This document shows, piece after piece, positions 17,479 to 26,394 of a DNA stretch of 59,365 nt (position 1 is its first letter; every line of letters starts with the position of its first letter). The DNA is from Faecalibacterium hattorii (GTDB lineage Bacteria; Bacillota; Clostridia; Oscillospirales; Ruminococcaceae): positions 1-59,365 of the forward strand of contig NZ_PRLC01000018.1 of assembly GCF_003287455.1 (NCBI RefSeq), given 5' to 3'. The position numbers were made by a program, and so were the translations under genes. The notes under the pieces are model-generated. The model searched no databases. It had not been told where the DNA came from and saw nothing but the letters and a program-made list of their open reading frames with translations.

Positions 17479-17507
17479 GCTGAATTTCTCTCAGGGAGGT
17501 GGTAACG

Positions 17508-17966
17508 ATGCAGGAAGAAATCGAGCATAAGACGGTCAACTTTGCCATCTCGACCACAAAACTGTCTGCCCGCACCCTGCTGCGCGGGATGCAGTTTCTG
17601 CTGCGGCAGTACGACAAGCACGCTTCGCAGGGCAAGCAGTCCATGAAGCGGCTGGTGCGGCAGAATCGTGGCGTGACAAATGTGGAGATCCAGAAAACCG
17701 GCATCAAGGATTTTGACCGCTTCGCCAAGCGGTATCACATCGACTACTCCATCCAGAAAGACCTGTCCTGCACGCCGCCCCGGTATATGGTCTACTTTAA
17801 GGCACAGGACACGGACGCATTGAACGCAGCTTTCAAGGAATATTCGGCATCGGTGCTGGATAAAACCAAGCGTCCTTCCGTGCTGGCAAAGCTGCATGAT
17901 CTGGCGCAGTCCGTTGCAAACCTACCGGACAAGGTGCGGCATAAGCAGGAGGAGCGCGGTCTATGA
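17508..17966 (+). CDS. pcfB: PcfB-family protein
   Basis: A 152-residue accessory protein of conjugation. PcfB of plasmid pCF10 is known to assist delivery of the relaxosome to the VirD4 coupling protein. The family pattern is clear (KTVNFAISTTKLSARTLL, KQSMKRLVRQNRGVTNVEI). The ATG at 17508 is placed correctly behind GGGAGG; a GTG at 17499 overlaps that site. It overlaps virD4 by 4 bp, which supports joint function. Confidence 0.82.
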   Translation: MQEEIEHKTVNFAISTTKLSARTLLRGMQFLLRQYDKHASQGKQSMKRLVRQNRGVTNVEIQKTGIKDFDRFAKRYHIDYSIQKDLSCTPPRYMVYFKAQDTDALNAAFKEYSASVLDKTKRPSVLAKLHDLAQSVANLPDKVRHKQEERGL

Positions 17967-19744
17967 GCAAAAAGAAACTCTCTAAGCTGCTGGCGCTCTA
18001 TCTGCCCTATGTGGTAATTGGCTTGCTGGCAACCAATCTGGGCGAGGCATGGCGGCTGGCTGTGGGCAAGGAACTGGGCGATAAAATCGTATCGCTGATG
18101 GATACGCTCCCGGCTGCATTTTCCAATCCGCAGCCCAGCCTGCATCCGTTTGACCTGTTCATTGGTCTGTGCTGCGGTGCAGGGATGCGGCTGGCGGTGT
18201 ACCTGAAAGGCAAAAACGCCAAGAAGTACCGTCACGGCATGGAGTACGGCTCTGCCCGGTGGGGCGGGCCTAAAGATATCGAACCTTTCATGGCTCCGAA
18301 ATTTGAGGACAACATCATCCTCACCAAAACAGAACGCCTGATGATGTCCAACCGCCCACCTGACCCCAAGAACGCCCGGAACAAAAATGTGCTGGTAGTC
18401 GGCGGCTCCGGCAGCGGTAAGACAAGGTTCTTTATCAAGCCGAATCTGCTGCAATGTGATTCCAAGAATTTTCCGGTATCATTCGTGGTTACAGATCCGA
18501 AAGGTAGTATCGGCGTGGAATGTGGAGAAGCTCTGTTAAAGCACGGCTACAAGCTAAAATTCTTCAACACCATCAACTTTTCCAAGAGTATGCGCTATAA
18601 CCCCATGGCGTACATCCACAGTGAAAAGGATGTTCTGAAACTCGTGACCGCACTGATGACCAACACCAAAGGCGAGGGTCAGGGCGGCGATCCATTCTGG
18701 GACAAAGCGGAACGGCTTTTGCTCGTTTCGCTGATCGCATACCTCCACTATGAAGCCCCAGTTGAAGAGCAAAACTTCGCAACGCTGTTGGAAATGCTCA
18801 ACACCATGCAGGTCTCGGAAGATGATGAAACTTACCAGAATCCGGTAGACCTGCTGTTTGAGGATTTAGGCAAGAAAAAGCCCAATTCTTTCGCTGTGCG
18901 TCAGTACAAGCTCTATAAATTAGCTGCCGGCAAGACGGCTCGCTCGATACTGATCTCCTGCGGTGCCCGGCTTGCGCCCTTCGACATTCAGGAAGTTCGG
19001 GATGCCACCATGTACGATGAACTGGAACTGGACAAGCTGGGCGACCGGAAAACGGCGCTGTTCCTTATCATGAGCGATACGGACAGTACGTTCAATTTCC
19101 TTATCAGTATGATTTACACCCAGCTTTTTAATCTGCTCTGCGACAAAGCCGATGATGTGTACGGCGGTAAGCTGCCTGTCCATGTCCGCTGCTTGATCGA
19201 CGAGTGTGCCAACATTGGTCAAATTCCGCAGCTGGAAAAGCTGGTAGCCACCATCCGTAGCCGAGAGATTTCGGCTTGCCTTGTCCTGCAGACCCGCAGC
19301 CAGTTGAAAGCCATCTACAAGGATAATGCGGATACCATCGTGGGCAACATGGACAGCCAGATTTTCCTCGGCGGCAGCGAACCCACCACCCTGAAAGATC
19401 TTGCCGAAGCACTCGGCAAGGAAACCATCGACAGCTACAACAATTCCGATACCCGTGGCAATAGCCCAAGCTATGGCACCAACTATCAAAAACTCGGCCA
19501 CGAACTTATGAGCCGGGATGAACTGGCGGTGCTGGATGGCGGTAAGTGCATCCTGCAACTGCGGGGTGTGCGCCCGTTTTTGAGCGACAAGTACGACCTG
19601 ACCCAGCACCCGAACTACAAGTACACCTCCGACTATGACCCCAAGAACGCACTCGATATCGAGAAGTTCTTGAACCGAAAAGAAAAAATCCACCCGGATG
19701 ATACCTTCATCATGGTGGATGCCGATTCACTCCCGCCCGCCTGA
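17963..19744 (+). CDS. virD4: VirD4/TraG-type coupling protein of the type IV secretion system
   Basis: A 593-residue membrane ATPase that links the relaxosome to the transfer channel. Two N-terminal transmembrane helices (about 10-26 and 62-82) precede the ATPase domain, with Walker A VVGGSGSGKT at 145-154, a Walker B region near CLIDECANIGQIPQLEKL, and ACLVLQTRSQLKAIY plus MSRDELAVLDGG further on. The length is normal. It follows pcfB and precedes the split maff2 gene. Its cognate relaxase is missing from the window. Confidence 0.94.
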   Translation: MSKKKLSKLLALYLPYVVIGLLATNLGEAWRLAVGKELGDKIVSLMDTLPAAFSNPQPSLHPFDLFIGLCCGAGMRLAVYLKGKNAKKYRHGMEYGSARWGGPKDIEPFMAPKFEDNIILTKTERLMMSNRPPDPKNARNKNVLVVGGSGSGKTRFFIKPNLLQCDSKNFPVSFVVTDPKGSIGVECGEALLKHGYKLKFFNTINFSKSMRYNPMAYIHSEKDVLKLVTALMTNTKGEGQGGDPFWDKAERLLLVSLIAYLHYEAPVEEQNFATLLEMLNTMQVSEDDETYQNPVDLLFEDLGKKKPNSFAVRQYKLYKLAAGKTARSILISCGARLAPFDIQEVRDATMYDELELDKLGDRKTALFLIMSDTDSTFNFLISMIYTQLFNLLCDKADDVYGGKLPVHVRCLIDECANIGQIPQLEKLVATIRSREISACLVLQTRSQLKAIYKDNADTIVGNMDSQIFLGGSEPTTLKDLAEALGKETIDSYNNSDTRGNSPSYGTNYQKLGHELMSRDELAVLDGGKCILQLRGVRPFLSDKYDLTQHPNYKYTSDYDPKNALDIEKFLNRKEKIHPDDTFIMVDADSLPPA

Positions 19745-19881
19745 TAAGACGAGCGGTTATTTTTTACCCATCGACCCAACAGGTACACCGGAAAATCAGC
19801 CTTCGCCGTGGTTTTCGGCTTTTTGCAACCGGATTTCAGGTGTGTGCAGGGTCACTTTTTCAAAACAAAGGAGACTTTACT

Positions 19882-20022
19882 ATGGAATTCTTTAACAGCG
19901 CAGTGGACGTTCTGAAGACTCTGGTCGTGGCACTGGGTGCCGGTCTGGGCGTGTGGGGTGCCGTGAACCTGATGGAGGGCTACGGCGGTGATAACCCCTC
20001 GGCCAATGCTCATGTACGGTAG
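19882..20022 (+). pseudogene. Maff2 family gene, 5' part (split by a 20.1-kb insertion)
   Basis: The frame starts at ATG 19882 behind AAAGGAG and reads MEFFNSAVDVLKTLVV, then GLGVWGAVNLMEGYGG and NPSANA, which matches the first 43 residues of Maff2-type small membrane proteins encoded between virD4 and trbL in these ICEs. After codon 43 (base 20010) it runs into foreign sequence and stops at 20022. The missing 28 residues are found at 40126-40212. Joining base 20010 to 40126 restores a single 71-residue frame across NPSANALGIKQLMAGGG. Confidence 0.88.
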
Positions 20023-20235
20023 AGAAGCACAAAGCAAAACAAGGATAGCCAGCCCTGCCACTATTCCGAAGTCAGGGGAACGCAATAGAAAAATTCATAG
20101 CTGTATGCTATACTTAATTAGCATTTGAACATATCAAGCTGACACAGCAATCTCTTTACTTGCCGTTAATGCGCGTCTACCAATAGTCCGCACAAAGCAA
20201 GAGTAGCGTAAAGGTATAAAAATTTCAAACTTCTT

Positions 20236-20264
20236 TGTAACGAAATTCCGATTTCTCCGTCTAA
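20236..20264 (+). promoter_or_regulatory. ECF-type promoter, probably autoregulated by the downstream sigma factor
   Basis: TGTAAC at 20236-20241 and CGTCTAA at 20258-20264 are separated by 16 nt, the spacing and -10 sequence known for Firmicute ECF sigma factors. It lies about 30 nt before the ECF sigma start codon, the expected arrangement for autoregulation. Confidence 0.7.
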
Positions 20265-20294
20265 CCTATGAAGCTGAAGGAGGTGATGACAAGT

Positions 20295-20780
20295 ATGGAC
20301 TATGAAAAACTCTATAAAGCCTACTATTTACAGGTATACTCGTATACTATTTCTCTTGCCAAAAATCGTGAGATAGCAGAGGAAATCACGCAGAACACAT
20401 TCTATAAGGCTGTTTCTACAACATCACAATTCAAAGGTAAGTCAGATGAATTGACATGGCTCTGCTCCATAGCAAAAAATCTTTACCATGATGAAATGCG
20501 AAGCCGTCAGCGAGTAGCTGATGTGAGTGAAATCAATGACTTGCCATCAAATGAAAATGTTGAGAACTCAGTTGCAGATTCTGACATGGCGTTCCGCATA
20601 CACCTCGTTCTTCACCGTTTGGAAGAACCATACAAAGAAGTCTTTCAGCTTCGCGTATTCGGGGAACTATCTTTTTCACAAATCGCTGCAATTTTTGGAA
20701 AAACAGAATCATGGGCGAGAGTTACTTATCATCGTGCAAAGCTAAAAATTCAAGAAAGGATGGATGAAAAGCATGAGTAA
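20295..20780 (+). CDS. ECF-family RNA polymerase sigma factor
   Basis: A 161-residue sigma factor with region 2 (YYLQVYSYTISLAKNREIAE, then FYKAV) and region 4 (VFQLRVFGELSFSQIAAIF, then ESWARVTYHRAKLKI). The ATG at 20295 is placed behind a perfect GAAGGAGGTG; the ATG at 20268 precedes that site and is rejected. It overlaps the anti-sigma gene by 8 bp. The base composition is more AT-rich than the flanking ICE genes, so it is probably cargo. The regulon beyond its own promoter is unknown. Confidence 0.9.
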   Translation: MDYEKLYKAYYLQVYSYTISLAKNREIAEEITQNTFYKAVSTTSQFKGKSDELTWLCSIAKNLYHDEMRSRQRVADVSEINDLPSNENVENSVADSDMAFRIHLVLHRLEEPYKEVFQLRVFGELSFSQIAAIFGKTESWARVTYHRAKLKIQERMDEKHE

Positions 20781-21477
20781 ACAATGCGATATTGTTCGAG
20801 ATATTCTTCCGCTGTATGTTGACGATGCTTGCAGCGAAGCAAGCGCAGAGATGGTAAAAGAGCATTTGAACGCCTGTGCTGACTGTAACGCAATTTATCA
20901 GAAATTGCTTTCTCACACGAGCGAAGATGTTCTTCACGAAGAAAGCGAAAGCGTTATTATGCGCCATGAGGCAAAAGAAAAGCAGAGAGGCAGAAAAAAG
21001 ATAACGATTGCTGTTCTCGTTTCCATCGCTCTTTGTATCATTGCAATTTTTACAGCTCTCTTTCTGTTACCTATAAACATTGCTTATGAGCCTGTCAAAA
21101 TCGACTTCCCATTTGAGGTTGAAGATGTCGAAAACGTTGAAATGTACCACTATGACGGAGTGCCTGCATCAGCAGAAAAGAAAGTAGTTGTTGCTGAAAA
21201 TGATATAAAGACCCTGTATGATAAGTTCAAGGGCTTATCCCTAAAAGACAAAACGACTGAGGAAACTGCCGGAGCAGATGTGACCAGCTTTAGATTTAAC
21301 CTCTCAGATGGAACAAGCTACGATTTGATTTACGCCTGCTATGGGGTTAAAAACGGCGAATTGAAGTCAGCAGCAGGCGGTTTTAAGTATTTCACAAGTG
21401 CGGATATCGGCTCTTATTGGAACAATTTGAATACGGAACTTGAGGCAATTCCTATCAATGAGAGTGAATTGCCGTGA
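20773..21477 (+). CDS. anti-sigma factor with HC2-type zinc finger
   Basis: A 234-residue membrane protein. The N-terminal cytoplasmic zinc-binding anti-sigma motif (CDIVRDILPLYVDDACSEAS, then HLNACADC, the HxxxCxxC signature) is followed by a transmembrane helix at about 80-102 and an external domain of about 130 residues. The ATG at 20773 is preferred to one 9 nt upstream. It is translated with the ECF sigma factor and would hold it inactive until an envelope signal arrives. The extracytoplasmic domain is not recognised. Confidence 0.85.
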   Translation: MSKQCDIVRDILPLYVDDACSEASAEMVKEHLNACADCNAIYQKLLSHTSEDVLHEESESVIMRHEAKEKQRGRKKITIAVLVSIALCIIAIFTALFLLPINIAYEPVKIDFPFEVEDVENVEMYHYDGVPASAEKKVVVAENDIKTLYDKFKGLSLKDKTTEETAGADVTSFRFNLSDGTSYDLIYACYGVKNGELKSAAGGFKYFTSADIGSYWNNLNTELEAIPINESELP

Positions 21478-21635
21478 GCAGATAGCAAACCCAGCCGAGC
21501 CTGTCAACGGTCAAGATGAACGGCGCAAATGCGCCGCCGTTGACAGCCCCGCCCGTCTTTGCTGTTCGGTAATCAAGAGGGCGACAGCACAAGATGCTGC
21601 CGCCCTCTGCCATTATTCAGAAAGGGGGATTTTCC
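21478..21635 (+). other. intergenic region with conserved-looking hairpins before the sigma-70 region 4 gene
   Basis: CAACGG...CCGTTG-type and GGGCGGCA/TGCCGCCC-type complementary blocks are visible (for example GAGGGCGACAG and CTGCCGCCCTC around 21578-21609), followed by GAAAGGGGG. It probably regulates the mobilization operon. It may also contain the left limit of element 1. Confidence 0.35.
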
Positions 21636-22094
21636 ATGACCGAACACGAAAAGTATCAAGAACATATCCGGCATACACACGATGCCTTTTGCAAGACTGT
21701 TATTCGCCACGCTGCCATAGACGCAGCCCGGAGCATACGGAGCCGCCGCAAGCGGGAAATCTCGCTTGAATATCTGATAGAAGAAAAACACTATCCATTC
21801 AGTACCACAGATAAATACTTTGCGGAGCAATCCGGCATGACCAGCTATCCGCTTTTCGTCTGTGGTCAGATGGTGCTTTTGGAAAGTCCAGAGCTTGCCG
21901 CAGCCCTGTCCGCACTATCACAGATGGAACAGGAAATCATTTTCTTGTACTACTTCCAACGATTGACGCATAGGGAGATTGGACGGAGATATGGACGGGC
22001 TGGCAACACAACCGGGCGGCGTATTCAGATGATTTTACGGCGGCTACGGGCAGAGTTGGAGGGTTTGTCCTATGAGCCAGCTACTTCCCTATGA
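21636..22094 (+). CDS. sigma-70 region 4 protein (Tn916 Orf7-like regulator)
   Basis: A 152-residue protein with a C-terminal sigma region 4 helix-turn-helix (LSQMEQEIIFLYYFQRLTHR, then IGRRYGRAGNTTGRRIQMIL) and an N-terminal helical part without a full region 2. Such proteins regulate transfer genes in Tn916-like elements. The start at 21636 follows AAAGGGGG. It overlaps the next gene by 23 bp. Confidence 0.82.
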   Translation: MTEHEKYQEHIRHTHDAFCKTVIRHAAIDAARSIRSRRKREISLEYLIEEKHYPFSTTDKYFAEQSGMTSYPLFVCGQMVLLESPELAAALSALSQMEQEIIFLYYFQRLTHREIGRRYGRAGNTTGRRIQMILRRLRAELEGLSYEPATSL

Positions 22095-22269
22095 GACAAT
22101 CGTTAAGGCAAGCGAGGGCGACCCGGAAGCTGTTGCCGCCGTCCTATCCCATTATGCGGGATATGTCCGCTCTTGTGCGAAAATGGACGGACAGATTAAC
22201 ACGGATATGCAGGAGCATATCGTCAGGCAACTGATAGAAAGCCTGTTGAAGTTCCGCTTTGACCGCTAA
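22072..22269 (+). CDS. helix-turn-helix protein (Tn916 Orf8-like)
   Basis: A 65-residue protein beginning MSQLLPYETIVKASEGDPEA with a conserved VLSHYAGYVRSCAKMDGQIN segment. Its family always accompanies the sigma-70 region 4 gene in conjugative and mobilizable transposons. The start overlaps the preceding gene, so both are co-translated. Its role in element regulation is inferred. Confidence 0.78.
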   Translation: MSQLLPYETIVKASEGDPEAVAAVLSHYAGYVRSCAKMDGQINTDMQEHIVRQLIESLLKFRFDR

Positions 22270-22326
22270 ACAGAAAAGTTGTATAATTAGAGCCTGACAA
22301 ATTAAACTTCAATGAGGGTAGAGCAA

Positions 22327-22737
22327 ATGGAACAGATTATCAATTATAGAGACATACCCACAGATAAAAGGATTGACATATTAAATGCTCTTGAGCGAAT
22401 AGGTTTTTTTCCGGCATACGGCGGCGTGAGAACAATGCAGCAAATTATGGAAAAGTCAGTTCCAGGTTCAGGCCCACAATTCTATTTCGTTTTCCGTGAA
22501 AATGAGTTGATAGGGTACAATTTTCTCATTGGGGACACTAAGAAATATAAAGCGTTCCCATGGCTTGCTATTAGCAATATGGATGAGCAGAAGTTGACTG
22601 TTTGTGAAGAACTGATGAAAATACAAATTGCCTTTTTTGAAGAACTCGGAATGCAAAAGATAGCAGATCATTGCGTTAGGATTATGGAAGATTACAGAAA
22701 AGGAATTGGAAAGCGGAAAGAAAGCGATTGCAGATAA
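22327..22737 (+). CDS. unknown protein (136 aa), possible cargo
   Basis: A 136-residue protein beginning MEQIINYRDIPTDKRIDILN, starting at ATG 22327. No family was recognised. It is probably cytosolic, with a mixed alpha/beta composition and no signal peptide. Its AT-rich composition contrasts with the mobilization genes on both sides, suggesting recent acquisition. It lies between the small helix-turn-helix gene and the putative oriT region. Confidence 0.55.
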   Translation: MEQIINYRDIPTDKRIDILNALERIGFFPAYGGVRTMQQIMEKSVPGSGPQFYFVFRENELIGYNFLIGDTKKYKAFPWLAISNMDEQKLTVCEELMKIQIAFFEELGMQKIADHCVRIMEDYRKGIGKRKESDCR

Positions 22738-22768
22738 ATTCCATTTGAAAAACGGCTGACAATTTAAT

Positions 22769-22830
22769 ACCGCCGCCCATCACATCGGCATATAAGCAGT
22801 AAATCTTGAAAAAGGTTTGCTGCTTTTTTT
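22769..22830 (+). terminator. conserved terminator upstream of mobilization module 1
   Basis: AGCAGTAAA pairs with TTTGCTGCT and is followed by TTTTTTT. The block from ATACCGCCGCCC onwards is clearly homologous to 34195-34258 ahead of the other mobilization module, with a paired change in the stem (U-G to G-C). It is a conserved terminator or part of an oriT region. Confidence 0.7.
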
Positions 22831-23272
22831 GCGCCCGTTTTCAAAAATCTTTGGCAAACCATACCGCCAGATTGTTGTAGGGAGCAGACAGGGAAAATAA
22901 AAAAATTTTCGCTGCGTTTGCCAAAACGCCCCCTTTTCACCGTTGTAGTGGTGAACAGCGGGCAGAACACGCCGCCGCAATCGCTATATTGGTGGAGCAA
23001 GCCAGTATATCCGCAAACCAGAGCCGCCGAGGAAAGCGGTAGTTTTTTAGAGCAAGATTCTACCGCAGTACCAAATTTCGCTTATCGCTCATTTTGTCCT
23101 TGCGGGAATCTTGTTGGGGAGTGCCTTCCCCAAACCCTGCTTATGCGGCTTACGCCGCTTGAAAAATTCCCGCAAATTCTTTTCGGATTATTTCAAAAAC
23201 AGTTCCGCTACACACCCCGTTTTTCTCCTATTAGTGAGAGGACACCACGCACAGAAAGGAGGTCAACCACCT
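22831..23272 (+). other. non-coding region ahead of mobC, candidate oriT
   Basis: The 440 bp before mobC carry no convincing gene. Inverted elements are visible, for example CTTTTCACC...GGTGAACAG (22932-22957) and GCGGCTTACGCCGC (23143-23156, arms GCGGC/GCCGC around TTAC). In this class of elements the origin of transfer lies directly upstream of mobC and the relaxase, so the nic site is expected here. Confidence 0.45.
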
Positions 23273-23668
23273 ATGAAACGATATAACATGCCCCACCGCA
23301 GCAGGGTAGTCAAGACCCGGCTGACCGATGAAGAATACGCCGACTTTACCGCCCGGCTTGCCCCTTATGGTATGAGCCAGTCCGAATTTATCCGGCAAGC
23401 CATTACACGGGCAACCATACGCCCCATTGTTACCGTTTCCCCGGTCAATGATGAATTGCTTGCCGCTGTCGGGAAGCTGACCGCCGAATACGGCAGGATC
23501 GGCGGCAACCTCAATCAGATTGCCCGGTATCTGAACGAATACGGCGTACCGTATAACGCCCTGTCCGGCGAAGTCCGAGCCGCCATTTCCGACCTTGCAG
23601 CCTTGAAGTTTGAAGTCTTGCAGAAAGTGGGTGAAGCTGTTGGCAACATTCAAACATATCAGCTCTAA
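23273..23668 (+). CDS. mobC: MobC-family relaxosome protein
   Basis: A 131-residue accessory protein that helps the relaxase open DNA at oriT. It has an N-terminal ribbon-helix-helix (RVVKTRLTDEEYADFTARLA and MSQSEFIRQAITRA) and the C-terminal MobC motif (GRIGGNLNQIARYLNEYG). The ATG at 23273 follows AGAAAGGAGG. The relaxase gene overlaps its end by 29 bp. Confidence 0.92.
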   Translation: MKRYNMPHRSRVVKTRLTDEEYADFTARLAPYGMSQSEFIRQAITRATIRPIVTVSPVNDELLAAVGKLTAEYGRIGGNLNQIARYLNEYGVPYNALSGEVRAAISDLAALKFEVLQKVGEAVGNIQTYQL

Positions 23669-25262
23669 AAATGCCGACTACGGAGCAGCGGAAGCCTACC
23701 TCACTTTTGAGCATGACGAGTTTACCATGAAACCCACCCTTGATGAAAACGGGCGGCTTGTTCCCCGTGAGGGCTACCGCCTTGCCACGCTGAACTGCGG
23801 CGAAGAAGATTTTGCTGTTGCCTGTCTGCGCTCCAATCTCCGCTATGGCAAGAACCAAAAACGGGAAGATGTGAAATCCCACCACTATATCATCAGCTTT
23901 GACCCACGGGACGGAACGGACAACGGTCTGACCGTTGATAAGGCGCAGTCGCTGGGCGAGGAATTTTGCAACGAGCATTTCCCCGGACACCAAGCCATTG
24001 TCTGCACCCACCCGGACGGGCACAATCACTCTGGCAACATTCATGTGCATATCGTCATAAACAGCTTGCGGATTGAAGCCGTCCCGCTTCTGCCCTACAT
24101 GGACAGACCAGCGGACACGAAGGACGGCTGCAAGCACCGCTGCACAGACGCAGCTATGGAATATTTCAAGTCCGAAGTCATGGAGATGTGCCACCGGGAA
24201 AATCTGTATCAGATTGACCTTTTGCATGGCAGCAAGAACCGAGTGACCGAGCGTGAATACTGGGCGCAGAAGAAAGGGCAGCTTGCCCTTGATAAAGAGA
24301 ACGCCGCCAGAGAAGCCACCGGACAGCCGACCAAGCCCACCAAGTTTGAAACGGACAAGGCGAAGCTGCGCCGGACGATACGGCAGGCACTTTCCCAAGC
24401 TGGCAGCTTTGACGAGTTTGCTTCCCTGCTTTTGCGGGAGGGCGTAACTGTCAAGGAGAGCCGGGGGCGGCTTTCCTACCTCACGCCGGACAGGACAAAG
24501 CCTATCACAGCCCGGAAGCTGGGGGACGATTTTGACAAGGCTGCTGTCCTTGCCCTGCTCACGCAGAACGCCCACAGAGCCGCCGAACAGACCACAGCCA
24601 TACCCGAATACCCCCACACCCAAAAGGAACGCTTGCGAGAGGAAAAAACCGCAAAAACCGCCCCGGCAGACAACACCTTGCAGCGCATGGTTGACCGGGA
24701 AGCCAAGCGAGCTGAGGGCAAGGGCGTGGGCTATGACCGTTGGGCTTCCCTGCACAACCTCAAACAGATGGCGGCTACCCACAACTTCCTCATGGAGAAC
24801 GAACTGCTTGACCTTGACAAGCTGGACGCAGCCGTGGAGAGCAGCCGGAAAGCTCTTTCCGAAGCAAGGGAAAGTCTGCGGGGCATTGAGCAGAGCATTT
24901 CCGACAAGAAAAGTCTGCGAAAGGTTGTCAACGATTACCGCCGCACCCGCCCCACCATTGACGCTCATAAAAAGCTGTCCGGCAGAAAAGCGGAGAACTA
25001 CCGCCAGTCCCACGAAGCGGAATTTATCATCTATGAAGCTGCCCTGCGCCAGCTAAAGGTGCTTGCACCGGGAAAGAAGCTGCCCGCCACTTCCAAGCTG
25101 AATACGGAGATTGAAGCCCTCATTTCCGAGAAAAACGCAGCTTACAACACCTACCGCACCGCAAAAGCCGAGTATGAGCAGCTTGCCACCGCCAAACGGA
25201 ACGCAGAGCAGATACTACACGGCACACCGAGCCGACAGAAAAAGCATGAACAGGAGCGTTAA
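23640..25262 (+). CDS. relaxase/mobilization nuclease (VirD2-like fold)
   Basis: A relaxase of about 540 residues that nicks oriT and pilots the strand. The N-terminal catalytic domain shows YRLATLNC, HHYIISFDPRD and the metal-binding HPDGHNHSGNIHVHIVIN histidine cluster. The C-terminal half is charged and helical. The family normally begins ATFKHISSKNADYG, which matches a TTG start at 23640 overlapping mobC; an upstream ATG at 23610 would add an out-of-family tail. It could be mobilised by a VirD4 of a co-resident ICE. Confidence 0.9.
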   Translation: MATFKHISSKNADYGAAEAYLTFEHDEFTMKPTLDENGRLVPREGYRLATLNCGEEDFAVACLRSNLRYGKNQKREDVKSHHYIISFDPRDGTDNGLTVDKAQSLGEEFCNEHFPGHQAIVCTHPDGHNHSGNIHVHIVINSLRIEAVPLLPYMDRPADTKDGCKHRCTDAAMEYFKSEVMEMCHRENLYQIDLLHGSKNRVTEREYWAQKKGQLALDKENAAREATGQPTKPTKFETDKAKLRRTIRQALSQAGSFDEFASLLLREGVTVKESRGRLSYLTPDRTKPITARKLGDDFDKAAVLALLTQNAHRAAEQTTAIPEYPHTQKERLREEKTAKTAPADNTLQRMVDREAKRAEGKGVGYDRWASLHNLKQMAATHNFLMENELLDLDKLDAAVESSRKALSEARESLRGIEQSISDKKSLRKVVNDYRRTRPTIDAHKKLSGRKAENYRQSHEAEFIIYEAALRQLKVLAPGKKLPATSKLNTEIEALISEKNAAYNTYRTAKAEYEQLATAKRNAEQILHGTPSRQKKHEQER

Positions 25263-25270
25263 AAACCGCC

Positions 25271-25288
25271 CCGAAATGATACCGAAAC
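25271..25288 (+). repeat. CCGAAA-type direct repeat motif (copy shared with 32185-32202)
   Basis: CCGAAATGATACCGAAAC contains two CCGAAA half-sites spaced 11 bp and is found identically at 32185-32202. Both copies lie upstream of paralogous Cys-rich genes that precede replication genes, so an iteron or regulator-binding role is plausible. Confidence 0.5.
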
Positions 25289-25450
25289 CATACAAAAGGC
25301 AGGGGGGTATGCCATACCCTATCCGCAATACCCCTGACCTTTCCAACGGGGCTTACAGGGCAGATTTTTCCCGAAAATGGCACCGGGAACATACAGATTT
25401 TGCCCCTGTCCCCTCATACCCGGCCAAACCGAAGAAAGGAGCGTTTTTTC

Positions 25451-25633
25451 ATGCCGAGAATGAGCAAGAAGCGGCGGCTGGAATGGGCGTTCTTCCTCAA
25501 TGAGCGAAACCGCATTACTTTCAATGCCCTTTGCCGGGGCTGTACCCATGACTGCAAGCAGAGTTTTAGGGCTATCGTGGTACTCTGCCCCCCGGTATTA
25601 TTCAAAGAGATGGAAAGCCCGCCCCACAGATAA
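25451..25633 (+). CDS. small Cys-rich conserved protein of mobilizable elements (copy 1)
   Basis: A 60-residue basic protein starting MPRMSKKRRLEWAFFLNERN, with CRGCTHDCKQSF and a further Cys. It is clearly paralogous to the product of 32330-32518. The C-x2-C-x3-C cluster and another cysteine suggest metal binding. In both elements it lies just before the replication gene(s), 14 nt from the replisome organizer here. The function is not described as far as recognised, and a role in replication or its control is inferred. Confidence 0.72.
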   Translation: MPRMSKKRRLEWAFFLNERNRITFNALCRGCTHDCKQSFRAIVVLCPPVLFKEMESPPHR

Positions 25634-25647
25634 GGAGAACCAAGATT

Positions 25648-26394
25648 ATGTCAGATAACCGCAAATATTATTACCTCAAACTGAAAGAAAGCTATTTTGA
25701 CGATGACGCTATCGTGCTGCTGGAAAGTATGCAGGACGGTATGCTGTATTCCAATATCCTCTTGAAGCTGTACTTAAAATCGCTGAAATACGGCGGCACT
25801 TTGCAGCTTGACGAAAATATCCCCTACACCGCCCAAATGATAGCCACCATTACCCGCCAGCAGGTCGGCACAGTCGAGAGGGCTTTGCAAATCTTTATGA
25901 AACTGGGGCTTGTTGAACCGCTGGACAACGGGGCTTTGTATATGAGCAATATCGAGCTTTTCATCGGTCAGTCCTCTACCGAGGGGGAGCGTAAGCGCAG
26001 GGCAAGAATGAAGATTTCAGAGCAAAAACGGCTTAGTGGACAAGTGTCCGAAGCAAAAGCGGACATTTGTCCACCAGAGATAGAGATAAAGAAAGAGATA
26101 GATATAGAGATAGAAAAAGAGAGAGAGTTAAAACCGGGACGAGCCGCCCCCGCAGCTTACGGCAGATATAAAAATGTGATTTTGACAGATACAGAGCTTT
26201 CTGAACTGAAAGCAGAACTGCCCGACAAATGGGAGTATTACATTGACCGGCTATCCGGCTATATCGCTTCTACCGGGAGGAAATACAAGAACCATGCCGC
26301 CACTATCCGCAGATGGGCGGCTGACGATACCGCTAAAGCTGCCCCGAAAAAGGGCATACCCGATTACAGCTACAAGGAGGGAGAAAGTCTATGA
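25648..26394 (+). CDS. phage-type replisome organizer, N-terminal domain protein
   Basis: A 248-residue DnaD/replisome-organizer-like protein. The N-terminal winged helix (YYLKLKESYFDDDAIVLLES) is typical of phage and transposon replisome organizers. A charged linker coded by an AGA/GAT-rich simple repeat (26077-26130, encoding EIEIKKEIDIEIEKEREL) separates it from a C-terminal domain. It overlaps the DnaC-like gene by 4 bp, so the pair would load helicase for element replication. Confidence 0.85.
   Translation: MSDNRKYYYLKLKESYFDDDAIVLLESMQDGMLYSNILLKLYLKSLKYGGTLQLDENIPYTAQMIATITRQQVGTVERALQIFMKLGLVEPLDNGALYMSNIELFIGQSSTEGERKRRARMKISEQKRLSGQVSEAKADICPPEIEIKKEIDIEIEKERELKPGRAAPAAYGRYKNVILTDTELSELKAELPDKWEYYIDRLSGYIASTGRKYKNHAATIRRWAADDTAKAAPKKGIPDYSYKEGESL

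Noticed and set aside
25246-25503. possible gene overlapping the Cys-rich protein start region
   Set aside because: The frame (containing PYPIRNTPDLSNGAYRADFS) has no ribosome site and overlaps the better supported gene at 25451 out of frame; coding status is undecided, so it was left out.
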